DNA from: Prochilodus magdalenae
Lineage: Eukaryota; Chordata; Actinopteri; Characiformes; Prochilodontidae
DNA: 64,000 bases
Direction: 5' to 3'
Assembly (NCBI GenBank): GCA_024036415.1
Contig: JAMWET010001638.1
Location: 299,001-363,000, forward strand
In this document: positions 22,441 to 33,000 of the stretch, piece after piece
Numbering within the stretch: the first letter of the stretch is position 1
Layout of the letters: every line of letters starts with the position of its first letter
Translations under genes and position numbers: made by a program
Notes under the pieces: model-generated
Told to the model about the DNA's origin: nothing
Seen by the model: only the letters and a program-made list of their open reading frames with translations
Databases searched by the model: none

Positions 22441-23769
22441 CTAGACTACACTGCATCTTCAGACTTTTCTCATGAACTACTTTCATGTGACCATTGATGA
22501 TTATTTCACCATTAATCTTTCTGTTGTGTTCAAAGTAGTTCTTTAGCCTTTTCCCCCTGTTGAGTCTTTTGCATACGCTGTCAGGGCAATGCTTCATCCT
22601 CCTGTGTTGAAATGATTCGACTTGACGTAACGGTGACTCACTACTGAGGTATGAAGTGGTATTACGAGGCTGGACAGGCTGGGGCTAGCTGTCTCTGCAA
22701 CATAATACGTAGATGTCTTTGACATACGATAAAATGTTCACTTCTTTGCATCCTCTTGATTAGCTCTTGAAGTTTATTTTGGAACATGTTAAACAAAAAA
22801 AAATAAAAAATTTAAAAGTCATCTAATATGATCATCAAATTTCAAGTTTATATAGGGGCCTGGAAACACATTTTGGGAAATTTGATTTGGCAAAATGTCG
22901 GTTGTAGAATGTGTAATAAAACAATTGAATTTAACAAAATATGGCACCACTTGTATGCAAATGCAGAGGAAAGGGCTTGGAGATTTGTGACTTGCTCTTC
23001 TAATGTTACAAGGCAATTTAGTGATACCCCCATTAGAACCAGTCATCATTAACCTGGTGATGATGAAAAAGCAAAAATAGCTTCCTTTGGCGTGAAAAAT
23101 GCTTGCACATTCACTCATTATGTGCTTACAGCACACTTGCAGATCTCCCGGGATGCATAAAAGGAACTGTTTTCCAGAATAAAACTGACTTGTTTATGAA
23201 AAAAAATGCCTTTGATTCATTTGAACCGTCCTAAGTTAATTTGCCTGCGGATGCTCTACTTATTAATCGACTACAAGTTGCCAAAGAAAATAAGGGTAAC
23301 TGAAATAAATTAAGACAGGTGTACTTTATTAAGATAGCACAAAATGTAAATTCAAATTGATCATGTTTTGATTATGATTGGTATGAAAATGCATTAACAC
23401 AAATAAACACTATCAACCTGAAGGTAGTGATTTAGCAAAAGCAACAGTATTGTAATAGAAAAAATGATCAGAATTGTTGTAGGACTAAGAGTTGATTAAA
23501 ATAGTTAACTACATCATTTCATTATCTAGATTTCGGTACTGGTTACCAATGCAATGATTATGAAGTCACATACACCGACACAGACATACACAATTTACCT
23601 AAACTAATAACACACAAGCATTTGTACTTTTTATGTCTTTTATTGAGAACTTTGAGTAACATCCATACTGCTAGCTTTCTAATTTTACAAGGCAGTGCAC
23701 AAAGCCAAATCTGTTCTTCTCACTAAAGGGTAGTGTGATGCCTTGATGCAAACAACTTTTAGAAGACCT
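22441..23769. promoter_or_regulatory. spacer with candidate conserved segment at 22830-23280
   Basis: The stretch 22830-23280 is non-repetitive with motifs such as TTGTATGCAAATGCAGAGG (octamer-like ATGCAAAT), GGAAATTTGATTTGG, CATTAACCTGGTGATGATG and TTATTAATCGACTAC. It has no supported gene. It resembles a vertebrate conserved noncoding element in texture only. The remainder is AT-rich spacer with nothing recognised. Confidence 0.3.
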
Positions 23770-23770
23770 C

Positions 23771-24360
23771 AGAAGATATGTTGTAGAGATGTATGAAGCT
23801 GGAAAAGGTTTAGCTAAAGACCTGAGTGTACATCAGTCCACATTCAGACAAACTATCTACAAATGGAGAAAATCCAGGCCTGTTATTGCTCTCCATAGCA
23901 GTGGGCAATCTGTTAAGACAGCTCCAAGAGCACAATGGTCAATCCTTAGAAAGAAGCAAAGCTAACAGCAAAAGACCTACAGAAAAGAAGACTGCAAAAG
24001 CCTTTGTCCATGTGTCCACTATTACTGAACAACAATGGTGTTGATGGAAGGACACCACGAAGGAAGAGTCCTGACCATAACCCGTTTAAGATACTGTTGA
24101 TATGAGATACTAATGATTTGAAGAGTGCTGTTTACGTAAGGTATCCTAGAAATTCTGTTGACCTGAAACACATTTGCAGGAAGGAAAGACCCAAAGTTCT
24201 TCCTCAGCATTGTTTAAATCTCATGTGCAGCTACAAGATACATTTGGTGAAGGTGACCGTTGCTAAAGGAGGATCTACGCATCACTAATTTCAAGAGTTT
24301 CAAGGCTTTTTCTAGCCTGCCCTGTGGATGTTACTCAATGTACTCAATAAAAAACAAAGT
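23771..24360 (+). pseudogene. Tc1/mariner element, internally deleted
   Basis: The frame from 23771 reads RRYVVEMYEAGKGLAKDL and continues about 65 codons to LHSSGQSVKTAPRAQWS before a stop. This is the N-terminal paired-like helix-turn-helix region of a Tc1 transposase. A shifted frame then gives GVDGRTPRRKS (family: GLxGRxPRRKPLL). The C-terminal end follows as LVKVTVAKGGSTHH and a stop at about 24286, so the catalytic middle is missing. AATGTACTCAATAAA (24337) matches the usual 3' region. The inverted terminal repeats were not found. Confidence 0.8.
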
Positions 24361-25692
24361 ACCGATTCTTGTTACAGTGGAGGCTGTCAGGGGGAAATGG
24401 AGGTTTCCTCTTCACTGCTGCGTTTGTTAGTTGTTGCTCATCGGTTTATCCATAATTCTCCGATAACTACTGTTTGTAGTGTACACTCCCGGGCAAGTTT
24501 TAAATGGTCTTAAGAGCAAATCATTAAACAAGCAGATAAAGTGACATAGTATGAGAGATTTTCCCTGTAATTTTGTTAAATAGGGAAGTTTTGTGAAGAT
24601 TCGAAAACATTGCTGTTTAAAGAATAGTTTCTATAGAGTTTATATCTGGACTCATCTTTAAACCTCAGCAGGCCAAAACAAATCTGGTTCATTTTTGGTT
24701 AAGTCTTCTGAAGGTGTCACTTTAAAAACCGTTTATAGCTGTATTTGACAAGGCTACAGTCGTATCAACAAACAGAGCTCTGCAGCTGCACCACTACATA
24801 CAGTTCAAATGATCAAACTAGGAAAATGAATAAACAGCATTAAAGAAACCAGTGACTGATTGTAATGGTGACAACCGGCACAGATTTTGCTTGTTTTCAA
24901 AAACAAGTTATTTTTGTGTGAATAGTGTATCCATTCATGCATGTGCGTATTCAGACCTAGACCTGAATCATGACAATTTGAGATTCCGTTATCCACTAAC
25001 TCATTTCCGAAGAACTGTAAGGTCAAAGGTTTTCACTGATATTGATCATTTGTTATGCTGTAGTCTTTACTAAATTGAAGCAGGAGTTCTGCTGACTGAA
25101 ACCTTGTTGACTTGTATAAGTGTAGGCAGCCACCATAGTCTATTTCAAGGTGTTGAATCAAGTCCAAAGAAAAGAGTCAGCTTAGAAGTCCAGAGTAAAG
25201 CGATGTTTTTCAAAGGGAGGTGGATAAGGTGTCGAGATGGTTCAGATCGGGCCTGTGTGTCTGTCAAAAGCTTTAAAAGAGAAAGGAACGAGGAGATGGA
25301 GAATAGGTGGGGCAAAAGGAGCAGGAAGATTGTGTTGATGATGTGGGCCGAGCAACTTTCCCAGGAAGCCAGAAGGTCAGCGAGTAAAAACACCTGCTTC
25401 CATGAAGTGTGTGTGCGCGTGTGTGTGGGTTTGGCTCAGCAGCAGCTCTTCAGGCTGGATGAAGTGTTATTTGCCTTCACATGGGTTCAGATTAAAACTC
25501 ATTACGGTCATTTGATGAATTGCTTCAAATTGTAGGGCTGAAGGAAATAGACTTAAACGTGCATGATTAAAACAAGGAGAGAGAGAGAGGGAGGGAGCTC
25601 CTCCTCTCCTTTTTCTCCTTTCTTTGTTTATTCCTTTTATTTCCACTTTCTTTTTATATTGTTTTCCATTGTTTTTATATTGTTTTTTATCA
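24361..25692. other. spacer, no supported gene
   Basis: A 143-residue plus frame (25104-25535) and an 82-residue minus frame overlap it, neither with a recognisable domain. The segment 25440-25545 (GTTATTTGCCTTCACATGGG, TGATGAATTGCTTCAAATTG) is non-repetitive and could be regulatory. A GA/T-rich run follows at 25570-25690. Confidence 0.4.
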
Positions 25693-25960
25693 ATGCAGAT
25701 CCAGAAGGAAGTGTTGGATTGCAATGCCATTGGGAAGGAAGATAAAGGTGACCAGGAACAATAAATGATGATACATTTAAACTGATCTGGGTGATATTTA
25801 TTGAGCTACACATACAGAAGTGTTTTTTCTCAGTATGGCATTAGGCCATGTTTGCTAGTTGTAGAGGTTCCTAATGGTGTCCTGCGATAATCGATCCCAC
25901 ACAGAATGTTTTCATTTCTTCCTGCTGATTTTGCAAAAGGGGTGGAGCTACCATTCTGAA
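25693..25960 (-). mobile_element. Tc1/mariner deletion derivative T1, copy c (truncated)
   Basis: GCAATGCCATTGGGAAGGAA, GACCAGGAACAATAAATGA and AACTGATCTGGGTGATATTT match copy b at 21005. CTGCTGATTTTGC and GGGGTGGAGCT match its coding part before the similarity ends. Confidence 0.65.
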
Positions 25961-26300
25961 TCTGAATTTTTTTTTTTTTTTCTGTGGACAAAATCATTTA
26001 CCACTACTCCTATCCCTCTCTCTTTCCATTTCTTAGGTACAAGAAATATTAAAATGGGAATTGTCATGTTTCTTCTTCCTGTATGTACTGTCTGTGCCTA
26101 CAGTGTGAAAATGTTCTGTACCGTTAATTAGTCAAATCTTTCTCTCTCTCTCTCTATCTCTCTCTCTCTCTCATTACAAAGACATCATATCTGTGTGTGC
26201 GACAGACAGGAAGAAAGCAGGAAAGTATATTAGCCCCATGTTACAGTACATTCCCACTCCACTCTCCTTTTCTGCCTCACTCACTTGCTTTCATCTGACA
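25961..26300. repeat. poly(T) tract and (CT)n microsatellite
   Basis: A poly(T) run of about 15 lies near 25967-25981, and a (CT)n of about 32 bp at 26141-26172 with one TA interruption. Nothing else recognised. Confidence 0.85.
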
Positions 26301-26309
26301 CTCTGTTTC

Positions 26310-26620
26310 TCATTTCATAGAGAAATCTCGAACAGATCCGCCATGAACTCGCCCGGATTACCGCTCTCACTCTCTGCCTTCACTCCTGGGTTATTGTTTT
26401 GACCTGCCGGTTCTGCTTGGTTTTATAGGACTGACTGGTTGGATCGTACGGTTGTCAGGGGTTGCAGGTTTTGGTCGCCTTGGAGATGTAACCGCGGTAA
26501 CCTGCCGTTACCTTCAGACTCCGTCTCTGACTCCATTCAGCCAATGGGCTCATGAGGCCAATAAGAGGTAAAGCGTGTCACGGCTGGAGCTTATGCAGAC
26601 CGAGTTTTGAGCCCATCCAA
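26310..26620. promoter_or_regulatory. possible CCAAT-containing regulatory segment
   Basis: Locally GC-richer, non-repetitive DNA carries two same-strand CCAAT boxes about 24 bp apart (CAGCCAATGGG near 26540, GGCCAATAAG near 26562). It also holds a grainyhead-like AACCGCGGTAACC near 26491. Paired CCAAT boxes suit NF-Y binding at a promoter or LTR, but no transcript or TATA box is apparent. Confidence 0.3.
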
Positions 26621-26671
26621 AAGACTTCTATGAATTCTCAAAACCTAATAAATATTATTATTCTCCCTATC

Positions 26672-26875
26672 AAACATCACTGGTACTCAACAAACATCAT
26701 CACTCTTCATTAAGCACCATCATTCTCCAACAAGTACCTTTATTTTCCACTAAAAATCACCATTCTTCACCAAACATCATCATTCTCTACACAAAACTAC
26801 CAACATACTATTCAAACATTAAAATTATCCTCCAACCACAAACCTCCTTCAACTACATCCATCATTCTAAAATAT
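26672..26875 (-). repeat. degenerate 20-bp minisatellite, site 1
   Basis: Successive 20-nt units begin AAACATCAC, AAACATCATCACTC, AAGCACCATCATTC, AAGTACCTTTATTTT, AAAAATCACCATTC and AAACATCATCATTC. The plus strand is almost free of G for about 190 bp. Read on the minus strand, units resemble GTTTGGTGAAGAATGGTG, the same family as the array at 52880-53710. Confidence 0.75.
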
Positions 26876-28296
26876 ACTGGGGCTGGCTTAGCTTATTTAT
26901 TTATTTATTTGGCTAAATGTAGGCTCTATAAAGGCAAACTACAAAATACATTAGAAGTTCTTGAGAGAAGCTCTAACGACTCAAGGTTAAGGGTCCAATA
27001 CGCAGCTTTACGTATAGTTTACTGAAACTAGCACCAAGCACAGCAGGAAAAAACACAGCCCGCAATACCAACAGCTAAAACCAACTTTGCAAAATACACC
27101 ACTCCTCCCATATTCAGACTCTTCAACATAAAAGTCCCTTTTCAAATGAACTTGATACCTCCCAACATAAGGATTACTTTTATTTAAAAAACTTTAAGAA
27201 ACTATTTACAGTTTGGGGTGGCCACACCGCAAAACATCTTGTTGGAACATTGTTGTACTAAGCACTATTGTCCCTGAGCTAAGAGAGGCTAATGGGCCTG
27301 GTAGATGGAGCAAAACCTTGATGTGAGAGCCGTAGCACTCTGTGTTGAAAGAAGCTAGTAGCCCTAGTTGGAGCAAGATGGACAATGAAAAGAAACAATC
27401 TCCTGTGACTTTCTCAGCGACCCAATCCTGCAACCAAACCCCCTCCTCTCACTGAAGCACAGCTTTGAATATTTGCTGTGGATTACTGATGAAGGTCCAA
27501 GCCTAAATAATGGTATTTGAGATGGGGCTACAATGTGCATCATTCATTTCCAGCAAACATAATTTGCATCATTGTCCTGCAATATTATAAATCTGCAACT
27601 AGCACCCCAGTGTTGGAGCCTGCTGGTGTTATTGGAGAATGTTGAGTAAATATGGTCTATTTCACTGGATTCTACCATTCTCTCTGAGCACAATTCTCTG
27701 TAATAGTCTACCATAATAATTCTCATGTTGAAAGGTTCTCAAAGTTGATACTGTGGGAACTAAAGATTGATCGCTTTCTGCTAACGATCACCCAGATTCC
27801 TTGGTTTGGCTTCACCTTGCCAGCTCTTGATTGAAATTCACTTTTAGCTTCAAACCTGTGTTGTTTTCAGCCATGTGTTATATACTAATATGTTTCTTGT
27901 CTGTCTGTATAAAATAGCTTTACAAGTTCTATGATACAGCGAGCAGGGCCACCAGCCCTATTAAGTGCTCCACTATATCCCCTATATGCGCTCCACTATA
28001 TAGTTTGTTTGTTTATGTGCATATGCACAAATGTAATGAGTGCACGTGTGAGTACAGTGGGCTTTTATCTCTGTGAGACCTTTACAGACCCCCTACCTAC
28101 AGTTTTATGTAACAGATATACCATGTATAAATATCTATCCACAAAAATGAGAAAATTATGTAAGACCGGTTTTCTTCCTCTGCTCTATCTATCTCTTTTT
28201 CGCTCTCTGCTGATAAACTCAGCAGTTTGGTGGGACGGCGTTAGCCAAACCCTTTATCGGAGCCGAAGAGAGGAGGCATACATACCAGCGGAGGCA
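26876..28296. other. spacer, no supported gene
   Basis: It includes (TTTA)n at 26890-26911 and, near 27965-28005, a repeated CTCCACTATAT phrase of the kind seen in fish MITEs. A 182-residue frame (27931-28479) has no recognisable domain and is treated as chance. Confidence 0.45.
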
Positions 28297-28310
28297 GTTG
28301 CCATGGGAAC
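28297..28310. promoter_or_regulatory. X-box-like (RFX) motif
   Basis: GTTGCCATGGGAAC matches the palindromic RFX X-box pattern (GTTGCC-AT-GGNAAC) with one mismatch. It lies in a short GC-richer stretch. This is a motif match only. Confidence 0.4.
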
Positions 28311-28539
28311 ACAGCTACTCATGGCAGTGGTGGAATCAGCAAGACATTGCTGGAAAAGGAGAGGGGGAGAGAAGGAGAGTGAGTTAGAGAGAGTTTTACT
28401 CTGGTTTATGTTTTTTACACAAGCAAAAGCAGACAGGAATTCTAAAAGTAACTCAGAAATAAATAGAAATACACACTAATAAGAAATATATCACCCTTAC
28501 AGGTTATAACATGTTTTGTTTGTCCAGTTGGGTCGAGAT

Positions 28540-28720
28540 TTCCCTGGTGCTTTTGGCGCCCCCTGCACATGCAATATCAGGATGTAGGAAGTACAGTTAG
28601 TTCCTGGGCCTATAAATAGCCAGAGCTACATTCAGTCCAGCTGAAATGGATCAAACTGCGTGGGACAGCACTGATTTACTGAAAGCGCCTCTTGCAGAGC
28701 CTGGCACAGTGGTGTTCTAA
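28540..28720 (+). promoter_or_regulatory. promoter-like segment with CTCF-core and TATA box
   Basis: GCGCCCCCTG at 28556-28565 equals the 10-bp core of the CTCF motif, although the following bases (CACAT) do not match the usual GTGGC. About 50 bp downstream, CCTATAAATAGCC (near 28609-28621) is a textbook TATA box, followed by TTCAGTCC as a possible initiator. This could be a decayed LTR or a real promoter. No long repeat partner was found in the window. Confidence 0.35.
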
Positions 28721-29695
28721 GGAAATGTGTCCTTGTTACATATTTAGAGGTTATGTAAAACTGTGTAAAATAGATGTGGCTTTCAAAAGGTATGAATAAA
28801 AAAATGGCATTTGTATGTCTTGAGCATGTGATTTTAAAAAACGTTATAAAATATGTAGCACATGTAATTAAAAAGGAATTACAAAGTAGTCTTATTTAAA
28901 TCTCCAACAAATATTGAGTCCTATTCATAATGGTTATAATTGTTTTTTACTACCACTCCCATGGAAAAATAAGAGTCAAACAATTCTGAGAGTCTTTTAT
29001 GCTGTGTGGTAAACAGCTAGACCTTTCTTTATTATCTATGAGCCATCTAGCATCAGTGAACAGTTGAAAAACAGTACCAGTGGATAGTTTGTGCCTATAT
29101 GACCTCTCAGACCTACCTGTGGGATAACAAATCACCTACATTACCAGAGACAAAGAGGGATTTCAAACTTAGACTAGAAAAGTGTATTTCCAGAAGAAAA
29201 CACAAAGGGATTGCACATCTTAAACTTGTTGCTAGCCAGATCCTAATGAGTGATAAAAATGAATGGATGTGAATAAGCCACTCACAGAGGAGTGTGCATT
29301 ATTATAGCTGTGGACTTGAGTTTGGGTACCTGCCCTAAATGAGTACATGCAGTTTGAAGGCTGTAGGTTAGAGGAAAAAAATGGTTTGAGTGACAGTGAA
29401 AATGGATGGGACTCTATGGGATGAACAAGTGATGGAAAAAAACCTATGGGTCAGATCAATATTGAATTTGTGCTTCGTGGTCTGCCCAGAAAGGTATATG
29501 TGTAACAGTCTCTTTCAGTGAAGCCGATGTACAGTAGATGAACATACTATTTTCCACCCTTTTCACTTTTAATAGGAAGATTTTCAGAATTCAGTTAAGT
29601 TTTTCTGAAAACTGTATATCAACTCAAATAGCTGTGCATAAGCACACTGTTCCCAATCAGATCAAACATTCTGGAGATGGAACAATGTCGATATC
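28721..29695. other. AT-rich spacer, nothing recognised
   Basis: Short open frames only, none with a recognisable domain. Confidence 0.5.
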
Positions 29696-30180
29696 CAGAG
29701 GTGGTAAGTTCAATTACTTTGTTACTGTACTTAAGTAGTTTTTTAGGTATCTGTACTTTACTTAAGTGTTTGTCACCTAATGCTTTTTACTTTTCACTCA
29801 CTACATTTTCTAAACAAACATGTTACTTTCAATTTAACAATGTAATATTTTAATCTGTCTATTAATGTATTTTATATAATCAGGCGATTTGGCTGTGAAG
29901 GGGGAACGGAGGACCCTGTAATTGGCTACTTTAATAACTTTCAGGCCCCCAGCACTCAGGCTCAGCGGTTTGTACTGGTGATACATCTGAAAGAAACCTG
30001 CATCAGCGGCATTACTGCCGAAATGTATGATCAGGAGAGCGGGGTAAGAATTCCCGGTGAGCTGGTAGTGTTTCAGCCTGTGTACTGTGAGCTAATGTGT
30101 AAATTAATAATCATAAACACCAGAACAGATATTTCCCCGATGTTAATAGATGCAGTGTAGGGGTTAAAACAGCAACCACC
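29696..30180 (+). mobile_element. hAT-like element, left end
   Basis: It starts CAGAGGTGGTAAGTTC and continues with ACTGTACTTAAGTAG and TCTGTACTTTACTTAAGTG. These are the CAGAGGTG terminal repeat and ACTTAAGTA-rich subterminal region typical of a very common fish hAT group. The interior (29880-30180) is GC-richer with no transposase recognised. A possible decayed opposite end, AAGTAACCTTCCCAACCC, lies near 33546; the pairing is uncertain. Confidence 0.6.
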
Positions 30181-30229
30181 ATCTCTACTAATACAGCCCT
30201 GGTGTGCGAACTGTAACCTAGACTCGTAA

Positions 30230-31011
30230 AGAGGATTCAGTGAATATTAAGGTAGCTGTCATTGCCAATTACCTTAAATAATTTAGAAGAACCAAGACTC
30301 TGAAGGTAAAACTGCCTAAGAGGATGAGGAAGAACTCTGAGAGGATCCAAGACTCAAAACGTGAAACTCCTTAACAGCACAAAACTGGACTAAATACAGC
30401 GAGGAACCACAGTTTAAATGTTTAAGCTCTCTAAGGTTACGTTCACACAGCATACAAAAGTCTGATCTGGTGGTCACATCTTTTAGATGTGATCCATTTC
30501 CGACATTAGTCTGAACAGATCATACTCCGAAACTGACCTGCATACACAAAAGAGCAATGTTACATGTGACATGTTCACCCAAACATAAACAATCATACCT
30601 GACAATAGATAAAGGTCCCTCATGAATGTTTTATGTTTGTCTTCGTCATCATCACAGGTGCAATTGCAATGTTCCAACAAACGTGTGTTCTATTTTTTGG
30701 TTTTTGTAGAGAAACGTAAGCCCAAATATTTATAAAGTTTCCACAGTGCAAAATTATGTCAAGCTGAATTGAGATTATTGCATTAATTGTTATCTGACTC
30801 TTATCTGACTCTGAGTCACATTGCAACATCTTGGTGTTAGATTTTAGTACCACAAATGAAATGTTCCAAATTGGAACACACAGAGAACACATCTGTGTCA
30901 CACAGGAGAAAAAAGATCAGAGTTGGATCCCTTTTACCTGCTGTATATTAGCCCAAGAGCATGAGGAAGAAACTAAAAGGAACCAAACTTAAAAAAAAAA
31001 GAACTGTAAGA
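30230..31011. repeat. composite repeat-like region
   Basis: The phrases GAGGATGAGGAAGAACTC with GAGAGGATCCAAGACTC (about 30321-30354) recur weakly at 30959 (ATGAGGAAGAAAC, GGAACCAAAC) and at 31531 (GAGAGGATCCAAAATTC). Between the first two lies 30425-30935, starting AAGGTTACGTTCACACAG and containing GTGGTCACATC, which resembles the start of a fish MITE type. Its right end was not found. Confidence 0.4.
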
Positions 31012-31527
31012 GCTATGTTTACATGCAGAGCTATTTACCGATTGAATTAATTCAGAGTAATGTGTTTATATGCATCATAAAAATTTACATTTGCATGCAC
31101 CCTAAAAGTAATCAGATCCTCAGTTTGCTTCTTCCACAAAATGGCGAGTTTCTCTTATTGGTATTCTTAAATAGTGAAGTCGTCTCAAGAGTTTGGTAGA
31201 AACTCTTTGGTAGAAAGAGTTGGTGAAACGTCTCATTTCCCAAACCAAAGAACATATAAACTAGATGTATCAGATTTGAACTAATGTGTGAAAGACCTAC
31301 TAGAACAAACTAAAAAACATTTCCACAAAAATAATTGTTAAATAGTGCCACCATAGTGAGAGAGTTAGCAGCCGCTAATGCTGTAACAACCAGACAACAT
31401 GGGACCCCCCAATTACCGAGGGGTATTCTGCACATTGTTGAAGTGTATACGTAGACATATTATATCCCGATTGAGCTATTAGTCGGATTATTAAGGGATT
31501 ATCATGCAGTCTGCATGTAAATATGGC
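31012..31527. mobile_element. 516-bp MITE with terminal inverted repeats
   Basis: The left end GCTATGTTTACATGCAG and right end CTGCATGTAAATATGGC are inverted repeats of about 17 bp with two mismatches. Subterminal CCGATTGA occurs at the left (31037) and the same word CCGATTGA recurs in direct orientation near the right end (31466). No transposase frame. TIR length and sequence suggest a PIF/Harbinger- or hAT-type MITE; the superfamily is unresolved. It splits the repeated GAGAGGATCC-type phrase described for 30230-31011. Confidence 0.65.
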
Positions 31528-32270
31528 TTCTGAGAGGATCCAAAATTCAAAAGGAGGAAAGCTCTTTAAGAGCATGATGAAGACACAATCATAGGAACCA
31601 AGATGCTATACCAGGATGCTATCCTCCCCTGGGCTACAGATTAGGATACAAACAGGACTTATTCACAAGGAAGATTAACCATCACACATAGGAAGAATTT
31701 TGGACATCTCAGACCAATAATACATTTGTCTAGAGGGTTTATTGATTATGTTATTTGGTATTAACTCTGTAGGAAGACAGGTTTTTGGTTACTATAGCTA
31801 CTTATGGTTCACCTATATTTCTGTAAGTAACTTGGAAGTGTAATGATATTAGGTTAAGTTATTTCAAAGGAATCTTGTTCACAACCATGTAAATGTGTAC
31901 AAATAACACTGCCATTCACAAGTTTAAACATGCCCAACTAAATGTAAGTTTTTTATATCACCAATTCCAATATATTGTATATTTTGTTATGCCAAAAAAA
32001 AGTTCATCTCTTTATGTCTGCATTATTTAAGAGCTCTAACAATCATATTCCTTTTGTGATTATTTATGATGGACAGACCAATAGAATTAATCCAAAATTG
32101 CTTTAAAAATTTGTCATAGGATAAGTGGAGAATTTCTCCACTTGTTCTACTTGTTCCACATGTGAAAAAGTTCTGAGACCCCATGATTAGCTTTGACTGT
32201 TTCAACATATTTATACACACAGCTATCTGGTTCCCATTTAAATAGTGAAGACATTCCCAAAGACCTTTAA
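31528..32270. other. repeat remnant then spacer
   Basis: 31528-31650 repeats the GAGAGGATCCAAAATTC and AGGAACCAAGATGC phrases. The remainder is AT-rich; some of 32100-32220 may belong to the 5' part of the Tc1 element downstream. Confidence 0.4.
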
Positions 32271-32274
32271 GAAC

Positions 32275-33000
32275 CCAATAATTTTAATTGCAGGATCTGC
32301 AGGTTGCTCTTGCCACTGTTGATGAGGTACATGCTTGTACCATTAGCAAAAGAGGTATGTGAGAGTTATGCCAGAAGGAAATCTTTGCTGCCTAAAAAGA
32401 GCAGCAAGTCTAAAGTGTGCTTATGAATATTTAAGCAGGGCTTCTGAAACACTGTGCTGTGGACAAGTCAAAGAAAGAGTAGTTTGACCACAGTGCCAGT
32501 GTCATGTTTGGCAAAACAGAAAGCATTTGATCAGAAAAACCTCATACCAACTGTAAAGCACGATATTGGAAATGTTATGGTTTGGGCTGCTTTGCTGCCT
32601 CAGGGCCTGGCAAACTTGCAGTCATAGAATTGACTATGAAATCTCTTTTATACCAGAGGGTGCTTGAGGAGAATCTGAGACCATCTGTGAAAAAGTTGAA
32701 GCTAACGATGTAGATCTTCCAACAAGCTAATGATCCCAAACATGTAATTAAATCCACAAAGGAATGGCTCAAATGGATGTAATAGAGGGTTATGGAACGG
32801 CCTATTTAAAGCCCAGATCTGAATCCCGGTGAAATGCTGTGAGGGGATTTGAAATGGGCTGTACATGAAAGAAACCCCCTCAAACATTTCACAGTTGAAA
32901 GAAGGCTGCGTGAGCGAATTTTCTTCCCAGTAGGTGCTAGAAGCTTGTAGACAGTTATATGGTACGCCTACATAAATTTGTAGCTTCTGAACAAAGGGGG
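32275..33000 (+). pseudogene. Tc1/mariner transposase pseudogene
   Basis: Frames with stops and shifts encode DLQVALATVDEVHACTISKR, then AFDQKNLIPTVKHDIGNVMV with WAAL (family: GGSVMVWG), then PDLNPGEML with DLKWAVHER (family: [11 protein letters not shown]...LK). These are the catalytic-domain blocks of a Tc1-like transposase in the correct order. The helix-turn-helix is not recognised upstream. Substitutions in the VMVWG and PDLNPIE blocks plus several stops show a dead copy. Confidence 0.85.

Noticed and set aside
25104..25535. 143-residue plus-strand frame
   Set aside because: No domain or splice context recognised; overlapped by a comparable frame on the other strand.
27931..28479. 182-residue plus-strand frame
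   Set aside because: No recognisable domain, mixed low-complexity composition, and it overlaps repeat-like and motif-bearing noncoding DNA. Kept only as chance; a transcript would change this.
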